Below, in pieces: positions 8,334-17,061 of a stretch of DNA of 43,855 nucleotides. The position numbers were made by a program, and so were the translations under genes. Each line of letters begins with the position of its first letter. The first letter of the stretch is position 1. Under the pieces are notes generated by a model. The model did not search any database. It worked only from the letters and a program-made list of their open reading frames with translations, and was not told the DNA's origin. The stretch is from NCBI GenBank assembly GCA_017483985.1, contig JAFUUB010000043.1, positions 1 through 43,855 of the forward strand, given 5' to 3'. This DNA comes from Bacteroidales bacterium (lineage in GTDB: Bacteria; Bacteroidota; Bacteroidia; Bacteroidales; UBA932).

Positions 8334-9052
8334 TTAAAAATTTTTAATCTGTGACAGGTACGCCTGGATTGTTTTCTCCAGACCCATATAAAGGGCGTCG
8401 CAGATGATGGCGTGGCCGATGGAGACTTCGTCGGTCCAGGGGATGGTCCGGATGAAAAAGGCCAGGTTGTCCAGGTTGAGGTCATGCCCGGCATTGAGCC
8501 CCAGCCCGCAGGCGCGGGCGGCCTTCGCGGCTTCCAGGTAGGGGGCGATGGCTTTCTCCGGATCCGCAGGGTACTGCTCGGCATAGGCCGCCGTATACAG
8601 CTCGACGCGGTCCGCCCCGCAGCGCGCGGCCCCTTCGACCATCCGGGGGGCGGGATCGACGAAGATCGAGGTACGGATCCCCTTGGACTTGAACAGGGCG
8701 CACATCTGCGTCAGGAAGTCCTTGTGGGCCAGGGTGTCCCAGCCGGCATTGGAGGTGATGGCGTCATGGGCGTCGGGAACGAGGGTCACCTGGTCGGGGA
8801 CGACTTCGCAGACCAGGTCCCGGAAAGAGGGGATCGGATTGCCTTCGATGTTGAATTCGGTCGTTACGGCCGGGCGGATCTGGCGGACATCCGAGTAGCG
8901 GATGTGCCGCTCGTCCGGACGCGGATGGACGGTGATGCCTTCCGCGCCGAACCGCTCGCAGTTGAGGGCCGCCTGGAGGACATCGGGCATGTTGCCGCCC
9001 GGGCGTTGCGGAGGGTGGCTACCTTATTGATATTGACACTGAGTCTTGTCAT
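8334..9052 (-). CDS. pdxJ: Pyridoxine 5'-phosphate synthase, broken by an apparent one-base frameshift
   Basis: PdxJ joins 3-amino-2-oxopropyl phosphate and 1-deoxyxylulose 5-phosphate to make pyridoxine 5'-phosphate, a vitamin B6 precursor. The start codon is at 9050-9052 and gives the family N-terminus MTRLSVNINKVATLRNAR, but that frame leaves the family pattern at once. The rest (MPDVLQAALNCERFGAEGIT, HPRPDERHIR, GLNAGHDLN) continues in another frame from 8990 down. One extra C in the CCCGGG run at 8998-9003 (plus strand) would restore the expected R-G-G-N-M-P-D junction and a normal 239-residue enzyme. The break is either a base-call or assembly error or a real mutation. If real, translation could only restart at the internal ATG at 8990. 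Confidence 0.9.
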
Positions 9053-9073
9053 GGCATAGGCTTATTAGGGTGA

Positions 9074-9081
9074 CAAAAATA
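9074..9081 (-). promoter_or_regulatory. -7 box of pdxJ
   Basis: The minus strand reads TATTTTTG, a full TAnnTTTG match, 21 bases before the pdxJ ATG at 9052. It supports that upstream ATG, rather than the internal one at 8990, as the original start. No convincing -33 element. Confidence 0.5.
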
Positions 9082-9113
9082 AGCATTTTGTGCAGAATTT
9101 GTAAATAATATGT

Positions 9114-9121
9114 TAATTTTG
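9114..9121 (+). promoter_or_regulatory. -7 box of nadK
   Basis: TAATTTTG matches TAnnTTTG. A TTTG at 9087-9090 lies 23 bases upstream, slightly longer than the usual spacing. The box sits downstream of the alternative ATG at 9110 and so supports the ATG at 9143 as the nadK start. Confidence 0.5.
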
Positions 9122-9142
9122 GAGCCCCAATTCCATCCATAT

Positions 9143-9967
9143 ATGAAAATCGGTATCTTCATCCAGAAAGACTCGCTGCGCGCAGAGGCCGGTTTCCTGG
9201 AACTCATCCAGCAGTTGCAGGAGGCTTCCTACGAGTTGTACGACATCGCCTCGAAGGCTGACATCCGCCCCGGGACCGACCTGGTACTGAGTGTCGGCGG
9301 CGACGGCACCTTCCTGTCTGCCGCGCAGACCGTCTCGGATGTCGGTATCCCGATCCTGGGCGTCAATTTCGGACGGCTCGGCTTCCTGTCGGAGAACCGT
9401 CCCGAAGCCGTGGTCCAGGCCCTCATGGAAGGGGAGTTCTCGGTGGAATACCGGACCATGCTCAATGCGACCCTGAAAGGCAAGAATGCCCGCAAGGACA
9501 TCGGCCTGCTGCCCTATGCCGTCAATGAGGTTTCCATCCACCGCAGCGGCGTGGGCGTGCTGGGCGTCAATGTCACCATCGACGGGGATACCCTTCCGAC
9601 CTACTGGGCGGACGGCCTGCTGGTGGCCACCAGTTCCGGTTCGACCGCCTATTCCCTGAGCGTCGGCGGCCCGATCTGCATGCCGGATACCAAGGTGCTG
9701 ATCATCGCCCCGATCTCCCCGCATAACCTCAATGTCCGCCCGCTGGTCGTCCCGGACACGGCCCGCATCACCATCTCCATCCAGTCCCGCGACGACAAGG
9801 CCATCATGACCATGGACAACAAGACCATGGAAATCGATCCGTCCTGGACGATTGAAGTAGCGATGGCACAGTTTTCGCTAAAACGTATCCGGCTCTCCAA
9901 GTCGGAGTTCGTGAAAGCGCTTACCAGCCGGCTTTTCTGGGGAGAGGACATGAGAAACAACGGTTAG
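9143..9967 (+). CDS. nadK: NAD kinase
   Basis: A 274-residue enzyme that phosphorylates NAD to NADP. The GGDGT motif is at residues 52-56, followed by LGVNFGRLGFLSE and the conserved ADGLLVATSSGSTAYSLS region that binds NAD. I chose the ATG at 9143 because the protein then begins MKIGIFIQ and a -7 box lies between it and the earlier ATG at 9110. It heads nadK-uppS, with one base between the two genes, and is divergent from pdxJ. Confidence 0.94.
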   Translation: MKIGIFIQKDSLRAEAGFLELIQQLQEASYELYDIASKADIRPGTDLVLSVGGDGTFLSAAQTVSDVGIPILGVNFGRLGFLSENRPEAVVQALMEGEFSVEYRTMLNATLKGKNARKDIGLLPYAVNEVSIHRSGVGVLGVNVTIDGDTLPTYWADGLLVATSSGSTAYSLSVGGPICMPDTKVLIIAPISPHNLNVRPLVVPDTARITISIQSRDDKAIMTMDNKTMEIDPSWTIEVAMAQFSLKRIRLSKSEFVKALTSRLFWGEDMRNNG

Positions 9968-9968
9968 C

Positions 9969-10685
9969 ATGGAATCAACGGAAAAGAAAGTCCCCCAGCA
10001 CGTTTCCATTATCATGGACGGGAACGGCCGGTGGGCCAGGGAACGGGGTAAGGAACGTGTCTACGGTCACCTGAACGGCGTCGAAAGCGTCCGTGCCGTG
10101 ACGGAGGAATCCGTCGCCCAGGGGATCCGGTACCTGTCCTTGTACGCCTTCTCGGAAGAGAACTGGAACCGCCCGCAGGAAGAGGTCGGCTACCTGATGC
10201 AGCTGATGATGAAATCCATTGCCGGCGAATTCGAGAACCTGATGAAAAACGGGGTCCGGTTCGTCGTACTGGGCAATCGTTCCCGCCTTTCCGATACCCT
10301 GAACGAAGCGATCGACACGCTGATGGAACAGACGAAGGACAATCCCAACCTGACCCTCATCGTCTTCCTCAGCTACAGCGGGAAATGGGACATCCTGCAG
10401 GGTGCGCGGAAACTGGCGGAAGCCGCCGTAAAGGACCCGCATATCCTTGACAATCTGCAGATTTCTGATTTTGACAACTACCTGGTGACCGCGGGGATCC
10501 CGGATCCGGACCTGATCATCCGGACCTCCGGCGAGCAGCGGATCAGCAACTATCTGCTGTGGCAGGGCGCCTATTCGGAATTCTATTTCACGGACATCCT
10601 GTGGCCGGATTTCCGCAAGGAGGCCTACCGCCAGGCGCTTGCGGAATACGCAAGACGCGACCGCAGGTATGGAAAAGTCAAATAA
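9969..10685 (+). CDS. uppS: Isoprenyl transferase (undecaprenyl diphosphate synthase)
   Basis: A 238-residue cis-prenyltransferase that extends farnesyl diphosphate to the C55 lipid carrier needed for peptidoglycan and surface glycans. The catalytic MDGNGRWA motif is near residues 16-23 (Asp17), followed by the SEENWNRP segment and the C-terminal RTSGEQRISNYLLWQ and EFYFTDILWPDF motifs. Length is normal. It follows nadK by one base. bamA begins 39 bases after its stop but has its own promoter. Confidence 0.95.
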   Translation: MESTEKKVPQHVSIIMDGNGRWARERGKERVYGHLNGVESVRAVTEESVAQGIRYLSLYAFSEENWNRPQEEVGYLMQLMMKSIAGEFENLMKNGVRFVVLGNRSRLSDTLNEAIDTLMEQTKDNPNLTLIVFLSYSGKWDILQGARKLAEAAVKDPHILDNLQISDFDNYLVTAGIPDPDLIIRTSGEQRISNYLLWQGAYSEFYFTDILWPDFRKEAYRQALAEYARRDRRYGKVK

Positions 10686-10691
10686 AAGCCC

Positions 10692-10699
10692 TATATTTG
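10692..10699 (+). promoter_or_regulatory. -7 box of bamA
   Basis: TATATTTG matches TAnnTTTG and ends 25 bases before the bamA ATG at 10725. The -33 region lies within the end of uppS and shows no clear TTG. It suggests bamA can be transcribed apart from nadK-uppS. Confidence 0.5.
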
Positions 10700-10724
10700 T
10701 AGTCTGTAATTTTTAGTGGACGCT

Positions 10725-13319
10725 ATGAGATTGAACAAGATATTGGTTGCCGGAACCCTTCTCCTCTTCCAGGCGCTGGCCTTTGCACAGGAGCGCGTGG
10801 CCGTGGAGATCGACTATGGCAATCCGAAAAAATATACGGTGGGTGGCATCACGGTGGAAGGAAACTCGTATTTCAGCGACAACCAGATCATCCAGCAGAC
10901 CGGCCTGCGGAAAGGCATGCAGGTGACGGTGCCGGGTGATGACCTTTCCTCCGCCCTGAACCGCCTGTGGGCCCAGCGCTATTTCCAGGATGTGGCCGTC
11001 TATGCCGATTCCGCTTCCGTGCAAGGCGACTCCCTGTTCATCCGTATCGCCATCCAGGAGCGTCCCCGCGTCTCCCGCTGGACTTTCTCCGGCATCAAGA
11101 GCGGCGAGCGCAAGGACCTGGAGGAACGTCTTAGCCTCCGCCGCGGTGGGGAATTCTCCGATTACGTGGAGAAGACCTCCGTCGGTATCATCAAGCGTTA
11201 CTATGCCGGCAAGGGCTTCAACAATGCCAAGGTCGACGTGCAGGTCAAGCGGGACACCGTCGTCAAGAACGCCATCCGGGTCAACTTCGCCATCGACAAG
11301 GGCAAGAAAGTGAAGATCCGGGACATCAACTTCTCCGGCAATGAGCATGTCAGCGAGTTCAAGCTGGCCCGCTCGATGAAGAAGACCAAATCGAACAAGA
11401 TCTACAACTTCTTCAGCAGCAAGAAATTCAACGAGAAGGAATATCCCAACGACAAGAAGAACCTCATCAGCGCCTTCAACGAGGCCGGCTACCGCGACGC
11501 CCGCCTGGTCAAGGATTCCATCTACTATGTGGATTCCAACCGGCTCGGCATCGACTTGGTCATCGATGAGGGCAAGAAATACTATTTCCGGAACATCACC
11601 TGGACCGGCAACTCCGTCTATTCGGCGGAGACGCTGAACCAGATCCTCCAGATCGGCAAGGGCGATGTCTATGACGTCGTGACCATGCAGAAGCGCCTGA
11701 CCGGCGGCGGAAAGCAGTCCGAGACCGACGTCTCCAAGGTCTACCGCGACAACGGTTACCTGTTCTTCAACATCCAGCCGGTGGAACTGAACATCGAAGG
11801 CGACTCCGTGGATGTCGAGATGCGGATCGTCGAAGGCAAGCAGGCGACCCTGAACAACATCGTGATCAACGGCAACGACCTGACCAACGAGCGGGTCGTC
11901 CGCCGGCAGATCTTCACCCGTCCGGGCTACATGTTCAGCCAGTCCGACTTCGAGCGTTCCGTCCGTGAAATCGCTTCCCTCGGCCAGTTCGATCCGGAAG
12001 CCATCATGGGCCCCAACGGCTACTCCATCATTCCGGACCAGCTCAACAACACCGTCGACCTGGTCTACAACGTGACGGAAAAGCCGTCCAGCCAGCTGGA
12101 ACTCTCCGGCGGTTGGGGCGGACGTACCTTCGTGGCCACCGTCGGTGTGAGTTTCAACAACTTCTCGACCCGCCGGATCATGGACAAGAGCGCCTGGCGC
12201 CCGGTCCCGCTCGGCGATGCGCAGAACCTGGCCATCCGGTTCCAGACCAGCGGCGGCTATTATACCGCCTTCAGCGCCAGTTTCAGCGAGCCGTGGCTCT
12301 TCGGCAAGAAGCCGACTTCCCTGAGCCTCTCCGGCTACTACACCCGCCAGACCAATTCCCTGTGGCAACTCAACCTGCTCAGCCGGGACCGCATGATGGA
12401 AGTCTACGGTTTCTCGGCCGGACTGGGCAACCGCCTCAAATGGCCGGACAACTATTTCGTCCTGTATAACCAGCTCAGCTGGCAGACCTACAAGCTGACG
12501 AACTGGTATTCCAACTATTTCATCTTCGACAGCGGTACCTCCCACAACGTGAGCTACACCCTGGGCCTGTCCCGTAATTCCACGGACCAGATGATCTATC
12601 CGCGTGTGGGTTCCGATATCTCCTTCACGGTCCAGCTGACCCCGCCGTTCTCCCTCTTCCGCAGGGAAGACAAGGGCGTCCTGACGGCGGATGGCTCCCC
12701 GACCCGCGTCAGCAGCTGGCGGGACATCAATTACGATAAATGGTCCTCCCAGGACCGCTACCGCTGGATCGAGTACCATAAGTGGCATTTCAAGGCCAAC
12801 TTCTACACCAAGCTTGTCGGCGACCTCGTGCTGAAGACCCGGGTGCAGTTCGGTTACCTCGGCTATTACAACCGCAAGTGGGGCTATTCCCCGTTTGAAG
12901 GCTTCCAGGTCGGTGGCGACGGTATGTCGGGCTACAACACCTACGGCTCCGAGATTATCTCCCTGCGCGGTTACGAGAACTACTCCCTGACCCCGTATAC
13001 CTACTCGCAGTACAACTCGAACAGCTACTCCTATGCGGGTAACGTCTATGACAAGTTTACGGTCGAGCTCCGCTATCCGGTCATCCTCCAGCCGCAGTCC
13101 ACGATCTTCGCGCTGGCCTTCCTGGAAGGCGGTAACGCCTGGTCCGACATCCGTCAGTTCAACCCGTTTGAAATCAAGCGTTCCGCCGGTGTCGGCGTCC
13201 GTATCTACCTCCCGGTGGTCGGCCTTCTCGGTATCGACTGGGGCTATGGTTTCGACTACGATGTCCAAGGCAAGAAGGGCGGGAGCCAGTTCCACTTCCT
13301 CATCGGACAGGAATTCTAA
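10725..13319 (+). CDS. bamA: Outer membrane protein assembly factor BamA
   Basis: An 864-residue outer-membrane protein that inserts beta-barrels. The signal peptide (MRLNKILVAG to ALAFAQ) is followed by tandem POTRA domains (about residues 30-430; motifs such as ITVEGNSYFSDNQI, INFSGNEHVSEFKL, ITWTGNSVYSAETL, IVINGNDLTNERVV) and then a C-terminal barrel ending in an aromatic residue (LIGQEF). I use the ATG at 10725; an in-frame GTG at 10716 would only add three residues and lies nearer the -7 box. The spacing to the ompH gene downstream is 65 bases. The pair bamA-ompH is a common arrangement because Skp delivers substrates to BamA. Confidence 0.94.
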   Translation: MRLNKILVAGTLLLFQALAFAQERVAVEIDYGNPKKYTVGGITVEGNSYFSDNQIIQQTGLRKGMQVTVPGDDLSSALNRLWAQRYFQDVAVYADSASVQGDSLFIRIAIQERPRVSRWTFSGIKSGERKDLEERLSLRRGGEFSDYVEKTSVGIIKRYYAGKGFNNAKVDVQVKRDTVVKNAIRVNFAIDKGKKVKIRDINFSGNEHVSEFKLARSMKKTKSNKIYNFFSSKKFNEKEYPNDKKNLISAFNEAGYRDARLVKDSIYYVDSNRLGIDLVIDEGKKYYFRNITWTGNSVYSAETLNQILQIGKGDVYDVVTMQKRLTGGGKQSETDVSKVYRDNGYLFFNIQPVELNIEGDSVDVEMRIVEGKQATLNNIVINGNDLTNERVVRRQIFTRPGYMFSQSDFERSVREIASLGQFDPEAIMGPNGYSIIPDQLNNTVDLVYNVTEKPSSQLELSGGWGGRTFVATVGVSFNNFSTRRIMDKSAWRPVPLGDAQNLAIRFQTSGGYYTAFSASFSEPWLFGKKPTSLSLSGYYTRQTNSLWQLNLLSRDRMMEVYGFSAGLGNRLKWPDNYFVLYNQLSWQTYKLTNWYSNYFIFDSGTSHNVSYTLGLSRNSTDQMIYPRVGSDISFTVQLTPPFSLFRREDKGVLTADGSPTRVSSWRDINYDKWSSQDRYRWIEYHKWHFKANFYTKLVGDLVLKTRVQFGYLGYYNRKWGYSPFEGFQVGGDGMSGYNTYGSEIISLRGYENYSLTPYTYSQYNSNSYSYAGNVYDKFTVELRYPVILQPQSTIFALAFLEGGNAWSDIRQFNPFEIKRSAGVGVRIYLPVVGLLGIDWGYGFDYDVQGKKGGSQFHFLIGQEF

Positions 13320-13384
13320 TGGTCTGATATTTGTATGGTCATAAAATCGCGCTAAGCAAGATTAATAATTTAAAACTTAGAATA

Positions 13385-13945
13385 ATGAAAAAGATCCTTT
13401 TGATTGCTGCAGCAGCAATCGTTTCCTTCTCCGCATCTGCGCAGAATCTCAAGTTCGCCCATGTGAACTATACCGAACTCGTTCAGTTGATGCCGGAGGC
13501 CGACCAGGCCCGTTCTGCCATCGCCGCTTCCAGCAAGGAGGCCGAGGAGACTTTCCAGGGCATGTACGAGGAATACCAGAACAAGCTCACGCAATACCAG
13601 CAGAAAGCTGACAGCTGGACCGCTGCCGTCCGCCAGAGCAAGGAAAAGGAACTGGGCGATATCCAGAACCGTCTCCAGGAATTCCAGCAGACCATCCAGC
13701 AGGAGCTTCAGCAGCAGCAGAGCCAGCTAATGGCCCCGATCCAGCAGAAGGCCATCGAGGCGGTTGAGAAACTCGCCAAGGAAGGGGGTTACATCTATGT
13801 CTTCGAGGCCGGTTCCATGCTCTACATCGATACCAAGCAGAGCACTGACCTGACTCCGGCTGCCCGCAAGGCCCTTGGCATCGCGGACGGACGCACCCTC
13901 GAGACCCTTCAGGCCGAGCTTCAGGCCCAGGCCCAGCAGCAGTAA
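13385..13945 (+). CDS. Periplasmic OmpH/Skp-family chaperone
   Basis: A 186-residue protein with a cleavable signal peptide (MKKILLIAAAAIVSFSASAQ). The mature part starts with the family's beta strand (LKFAHVNYTELVQLMPEADQA), then a coiled coil about residues 60-125 rich in Gln and Glu, and ends in strands with YVFEAGSMLYID. It carries unfolded outer-membrane proteins across the periplasm to BamA, its upstream neighbour. The start at 13385 is preferred because the in-frame upstream codons lack a signal. A weak -7-like GATATTTG is at 13326-13333. The C-terminus is a Gln/Ala tract (QAQAQQQ). Confidence 0.9.
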   Translation: MKKILLIAAAAIVSFSASAQNLKFAHVNYTELVQLMPEADQARSAIAASSKEAEETFQGMYEEYQNKLTQYQQKADSWTAAVRQSKEKELGDIQNRLQEFQQTIQQELQQQQSQLMAPIQQKAIEAVEKLAKEGGYIYVFEAGSMLYIDTKQSTDLTPAARKALGIADGRTLETLQAELQAQAQQQ

Positions 13946-13972
13946 TCCGGCACTGTCTGGAAGCAGACTTTG

Positions 13973-14008
13973 AAACGGGTTGTGGATTTTTCCACAACCC
14001 GTTTTTTC
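13973..14008 (+). terminator. Strong intrinsic terminator after ompH
   Basis: A perfect 14-bp stem (13973-13986 with 13991-14004), a TTTT loop and a following T-rich run. It closes the bamA-ompH unit. Confidence 0.85.
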
Positions 14009-14021
14009 TTTCGATTTTTGC

Positions 14022-14051
14022 TTGACTGTATCGTTTTTATTATTAGATTTG
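14022..14051 (+). promoter_or_regulatory. Promoter of gdhA
   Basis: TTG (14022-14024), 19 bases, then TAGATTTG (14044-14051): a full Bacteroidota-type promoter. It predicts a leader of about 55 bases before the gdhA ATG. Confidence 0.7.
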
Positions 14052-14114
14052 CACTGCTGAAACAAAATAGCTTATTTTTTATAAGTCACATACACTAAAA
14101 CAAACTTTTCAATC

Positions 14115-15458
14115 ATGAAGACACAAGACATCATGGCCAAGCTTCAGGCCAAGTACCCGCTGGAGAAAGAATATCTTCAGGCTGTGCAGGAGGTCCTCGA
14201 ATCCATCGAAGAGGTCTACAACCGCCATCCTGAGTTCGAGAAGGCAAAGATCGTCGAGCGGATGGTCGAGCCGGACCGTATCTTCACGTTCCGCGTTACT
14301 TGGGTTGACGACAAGGGTGAAGTCCAGACGAACCTCGGATACCGTATCCAGTTCAACAGCGCGATCGGTCCCTACAAGGGCGGTCTCCGCTTCCACAAGG
14401 CCGTGACTCCTTCCATGCTCAAATTCCTCGGTTTCGAGCAGACCTTCAAGAATGCCCTGACGACCCTCCCGATGGGTGGTGCGAAGGGTGGTTCCGATTT
14501 CGACCCGGTCGGCAAGTCCAACGATGAGATCATGCGTTTCTGCCAGGCTTTCATGCTGGAGCTCTGGAACTGCATCGGTCCCGACCAGGATATCCCTGCC
14601 GGTGACGTGGGTGTCGGCGGCCGTGAGATCGGTTACCTCTATGGCATGTACAAGAAACTGGCCCGCCAGTACAATACCGGTGTCCTGACCGGCAAGGGCG
14701 GCACCTGGGGCGGTTCCATCCTCCGTCCGGAGGCTACCGGCTTCGGCGCCCTCTATTTCACCCAGCACCTGCTCGAGAAGGCCGGCAAGGACATCAAGGG
14801 CAAGAAAGTCGCCCTCTCCGGCTTCGGCAATGTCGCATGGGGTGCTGCCACCACGGCGACCGAACTCGGCGCCAAGGTCGTTGCCATCTCCGGTCCGGAC
14901 GGTGTCTGCCACATTCCTGACGGCATCACCAAGGACATGATCGACTATATGCTTGTGATGCGTGCCTCCAACCGCAACAAGGTCGAGGACATGGCTGTCA
15001 AGTTCCCTGAGAAGGCGTTCTTCACCGCCGGCAAGAAGGCCTGGAGCATTCCGGTCGACATCGCCCTCCCTTGCGCCTTCCAGAACGAGCTGAGCGAGGA
15101 TGATGCGAAGGAACTCGTTGCCAACGGCTGCTGGTGCTGCTGCGAAGTCTCCAACATGGGCTGCCAGCCGGGTGCCATCCACTATTTCCAGCACAACGGC
15201 ATCCTCTTCGCCCCGGGCAAGGCTGTCAATGCCGGTGGTGTCGCCACTTCCGGTCTGGAAATGACCCAGAACGCCGAGCACATCAGCTGGGACGCCAAGG
15301 AGGTCGATGACAAGCTCCACTTCATCATGAAGAGCATCCACGAGCAGTGCGTCAAGTTCGGCACCCAGCCGGACGGCACGATCGACTACGTCAAGGGCGC
15401 CAACATCGCCGGCTTCATGAAAGTCGCGCAGGCCATGCTTGAGCAGGGTACGATCTAA
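14115..15458 (+). CDS. gdhA: Glutamate dehydrogenase (NADP-type)
   Basis: A 447-residue enzyme interconverting glutamate and 2-oxoglutarate plus ammonia; in Bacteroidales it is a main ammonia-assimilation route. The substrate region NSAIGPYKGGLRFH (about residues 81-94), the catalytic lysine in MGGAKGG (Lys124), PAGDVGVGGREIGYLYG (161-177) and the nucleotide-binding GFGNVAWG segment are all present. Length and N-terminus match the hexameric NADP-linked class. It is a one-gene unit between its own promoter and terminator. Codon use is strongly biased, as for a highly expressed gene. Confidence 0.95.
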   Translation: MKTQDIMAKLQAKYPLEKEYLQAVQEVLESIEEVYNRHPEFEKAKIVERMVEPDRIFTFRVTWVDDKGEVQTNLGYRIQFNSAIGPYKGGLRFHKAVTPSMLKFLGFEQTFKNALTTLPMGGAKGGSDFDPVGKSNDEIMRFCQAFMLELWNCIGPDQDIPAGDVGVGGREIGYLYGMYKKLARQYNTGVLTGKGGTWGGSILRPEATGFGALYFTQHLLEKAGKDIKGKKVALSGFGNVAWGAATTATELGAKVVAISGPDGVCHIPDGITKDMIDYMLVMRASNRNKVEDMAVKFPEKAFFTAGKKAWSIPVDIALPCAFQNELSEDDAKELVANGCWCCCEVSNMGCQPGAIHYFQHNGILFAPGKAVNAGGVATSGLEMTQNAEHISWDAKEVDDKLHFIMKSIHEQCVKFGTQPDGTIDYVKGANIAGFMKVAQAMLEQGTI

Positions 15459-15477
15459 GTCCTTTTGAATAACTCTG

Positions 15478-15506
15478 AGGGCGGTCTTTTGGCCGCCCTT
15501 TTTTTG
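15478..15506 (+). terminator. Intrinsic terminator after gdhA
   Basis: AGGGCGG (15478-15484) pairs with CCGCCCT (15493-15499), followed by seven T. The T-run overlaps the -33 element of the next promoter. Confidence 0.8.
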
Positions 15507-15534
15507 GTGAATAGGCAAATTGTTGCTAATTTTG
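15503..15534 (+). promoter_or_regulatory. Promoter of the anion transporter-porin unit
   Basis: TTTG (15503-15506), 20 bases, then TAATTTTG (15527-15534). It lies directly on the end of the gdhA terminator. The ATG is 56 bases downstream of the -7 box. Confidence 0.7.
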
Positions 15535-15590
15535 CTCGCTATTTTGGAGAACGCTCCAAAATCATAGGAAACAAGACTTTATTATCAGTA

Positions 15591-17039
15591 ATGGCTACCC
15601 AAAAATTGAATGTGAAGTACGCTGTGCTCCTGCCCATCGTACTGATCGTTACCCTCCTCATCTGCTGCGTCCCGGTATCTGTTTTCGGCATTGAAGGACT
15701 GACCGTCGTCCAGCAGCGCGTCATTGCCCTTTTCGTCTTCGCGGCACTGATGTGGATGTTTGAAATCATCCCGAACTGGACCACCTCCCTGCTGGTCATC
15801 GTCATCTCCCTGCTGACGGTCTCCAACAAAGGCATCAGCTTTTTCTGCGACCCGAAATATGGCCAGCTCGTCGATTACAAGAGCCTGATGGCATCTTTCG
15901 CCGACCCGGTCGTCATGCTGTTCATGGGCGGTTTCGTCCTGGCCATCATGGCGGAAAAATACGGTCTCGACGTGACCATGGCCCGCTACCTGCTCAAACC
16001 GTTCGGTACGAAGCCGAAAATGGTCCTGCTGGGCTTCCTGGTGGTGATCGCCGTCTTCTCCATGTTCATGAGCAACACGGCTACCGCGGCGATGATGCTG
16101 GCTTTCCTGGCTCCGGTGCTGGCCGTCCTTCCGTCCGACGACAGAGGCAGGATCGGCCTGTCCCTGGCCATCCCGGTAGCGGCCAACCTCGGCGGTATCG
16201 GCACTCCGATCGGTACGCCGCCGAACGCCACGGCCGTCCGCTTCCTGACGGAAGCCGGTTATGAGGTTACCTTCATGGAATGGATGGTCCGCATGGTCCC
16301 GTACGTGCTGATCATGATCTTCCTCGCCTGGCTGCTGCTGCAGTTCTTCTTCCCGTTCAAGAGCAAAAAGGTCGTGCTTGAGATTCCGGAGAACAACAAG
16401 GATAAAGGCTGGAAGAGCAAAGTGGTGTGGATCACCTTCATCGGCACCATCCTGCTGTGGGCGACCGAGAGCCTGACGGGTATCAATTCGAACGTCGTTG
16501 CCCTGATCCCGCTGGGTGTGCTGACCTGCACGGGCATCTTCACCAAGGAAGACATCAAGGAAATCAACTGGAGCGTCCTCTGGTTGGTGGCCGGTGGCTT
16601 CGCACTGGGTACCTGCCTGCAGGGAACCGGTCTGGCCAAGGTCCTGATCGGTGCGATCCCGTTCGGCGAGATGCCGGTCCTGCTGGTCTTCCTAATCGCC
16701 GGTCTGGTCTGCTACTTCCTGTCCAACTTCATCAGCAACTCCGCCACGGCGGCTCTGCTGATCCCGATCCTGATCGTCATCGCAGAAGGCATGGCCGACC
16801 CGGCCGCCGCCAACAACGCCAGCTTCCTGGCCCTTGGCGGTACCTATGCCATGATCACCTTCATCGCTGTCTGCGCCTCCATCGCCATGCTCTTCCCGAT
16901 CTCCACCCCGCCGAATGCCATCGCGGCTTCCACGGGCCTGGTCGAGACCAAGGACATGGCCAAGGTCGGCATCATCATCGGCCTGATCGGTTTCGTGCTC
17001 GGTTTCTTCTGGCTGACGAAGCTCTTCCCGTTCGCATAA
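15591..17039 (+). CDS. SLC13/DASS-family sodium:dicarboxylate (anion) symporter
   Basis: A 482-residue inner-membrane protein with about eleven or twelve hydrophobic segments. Family marks are the paired Ser-Asn-Thr/Ser motifs, MSNTATAAMM in the first half and FISNSATAALL in the second, plus GTPIGTPPNATA and the matching STPPNAIAAS. Proteins of this family take up succinate, citrate, malate or sulfate with sodium; the substrate here cannot be set. The ATG at 15591 is chosen because the in-frame upstream stretch contains the gdhA terminator and the promoter. A porin gene follows after 22 bases, so the two may form an import pair across both membranes. Confidence 0.88.
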   Translation: MATQKLNVKYAVLLPIVLIVTLLICCVPVSVFGIEGLTVVQQRVIALFVFAALMWMFEIIPNWTTSLLVIVISLLTVSNKGISFFCDPKYGQLVDYKSLMASFADPVVMLFMGGFVLAIMAEKYGLDVTMARYLLKPFGTKPKMVLLGFLVVIAVFSMFMSNTATAAMMLAFLAPVLAVLPSDDRGRIGLSLAIPVAANLGGIGTPIGTPPNATAVRFLTEAGYEVTFMEWMVRMVPYVLIMIFLAWLLLQFFFPFKSKKVVLEIPENNKDKGWKSKVVWITFIGTILLWATESLTGINSNVVALIPLGVLTCTGIFTKEDIKEINWSVLWLVAGGFALGTCLQGTGLAKVLIGAIPFGEMPVLLVFLIAGLVCYFLSNFISNSATAALLIPILIVIAEGMADPAAANNASFLALGGTYAMITFIAVCASIAMLFPISTPPNAIAASTGLVETKDMAKVGIIIGLIGFVLGFFWLTKLFPFA

Positions 17040-17061
17040 CCATTCCCCAAAACCCTATATC

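Noticed and set aside
10713..13295. Antisense open frame of 860 codons opposite bamA
   Set aside because: It mirrors the bamA coding region exactly and has a hydrophobic/acidic low-complexity look with no family motif.
14109..15518. Antisense frame of 469 codons opposite gdhA
   Set aside because: gdhA is unmistakable; this is a mirror of its codon bias.
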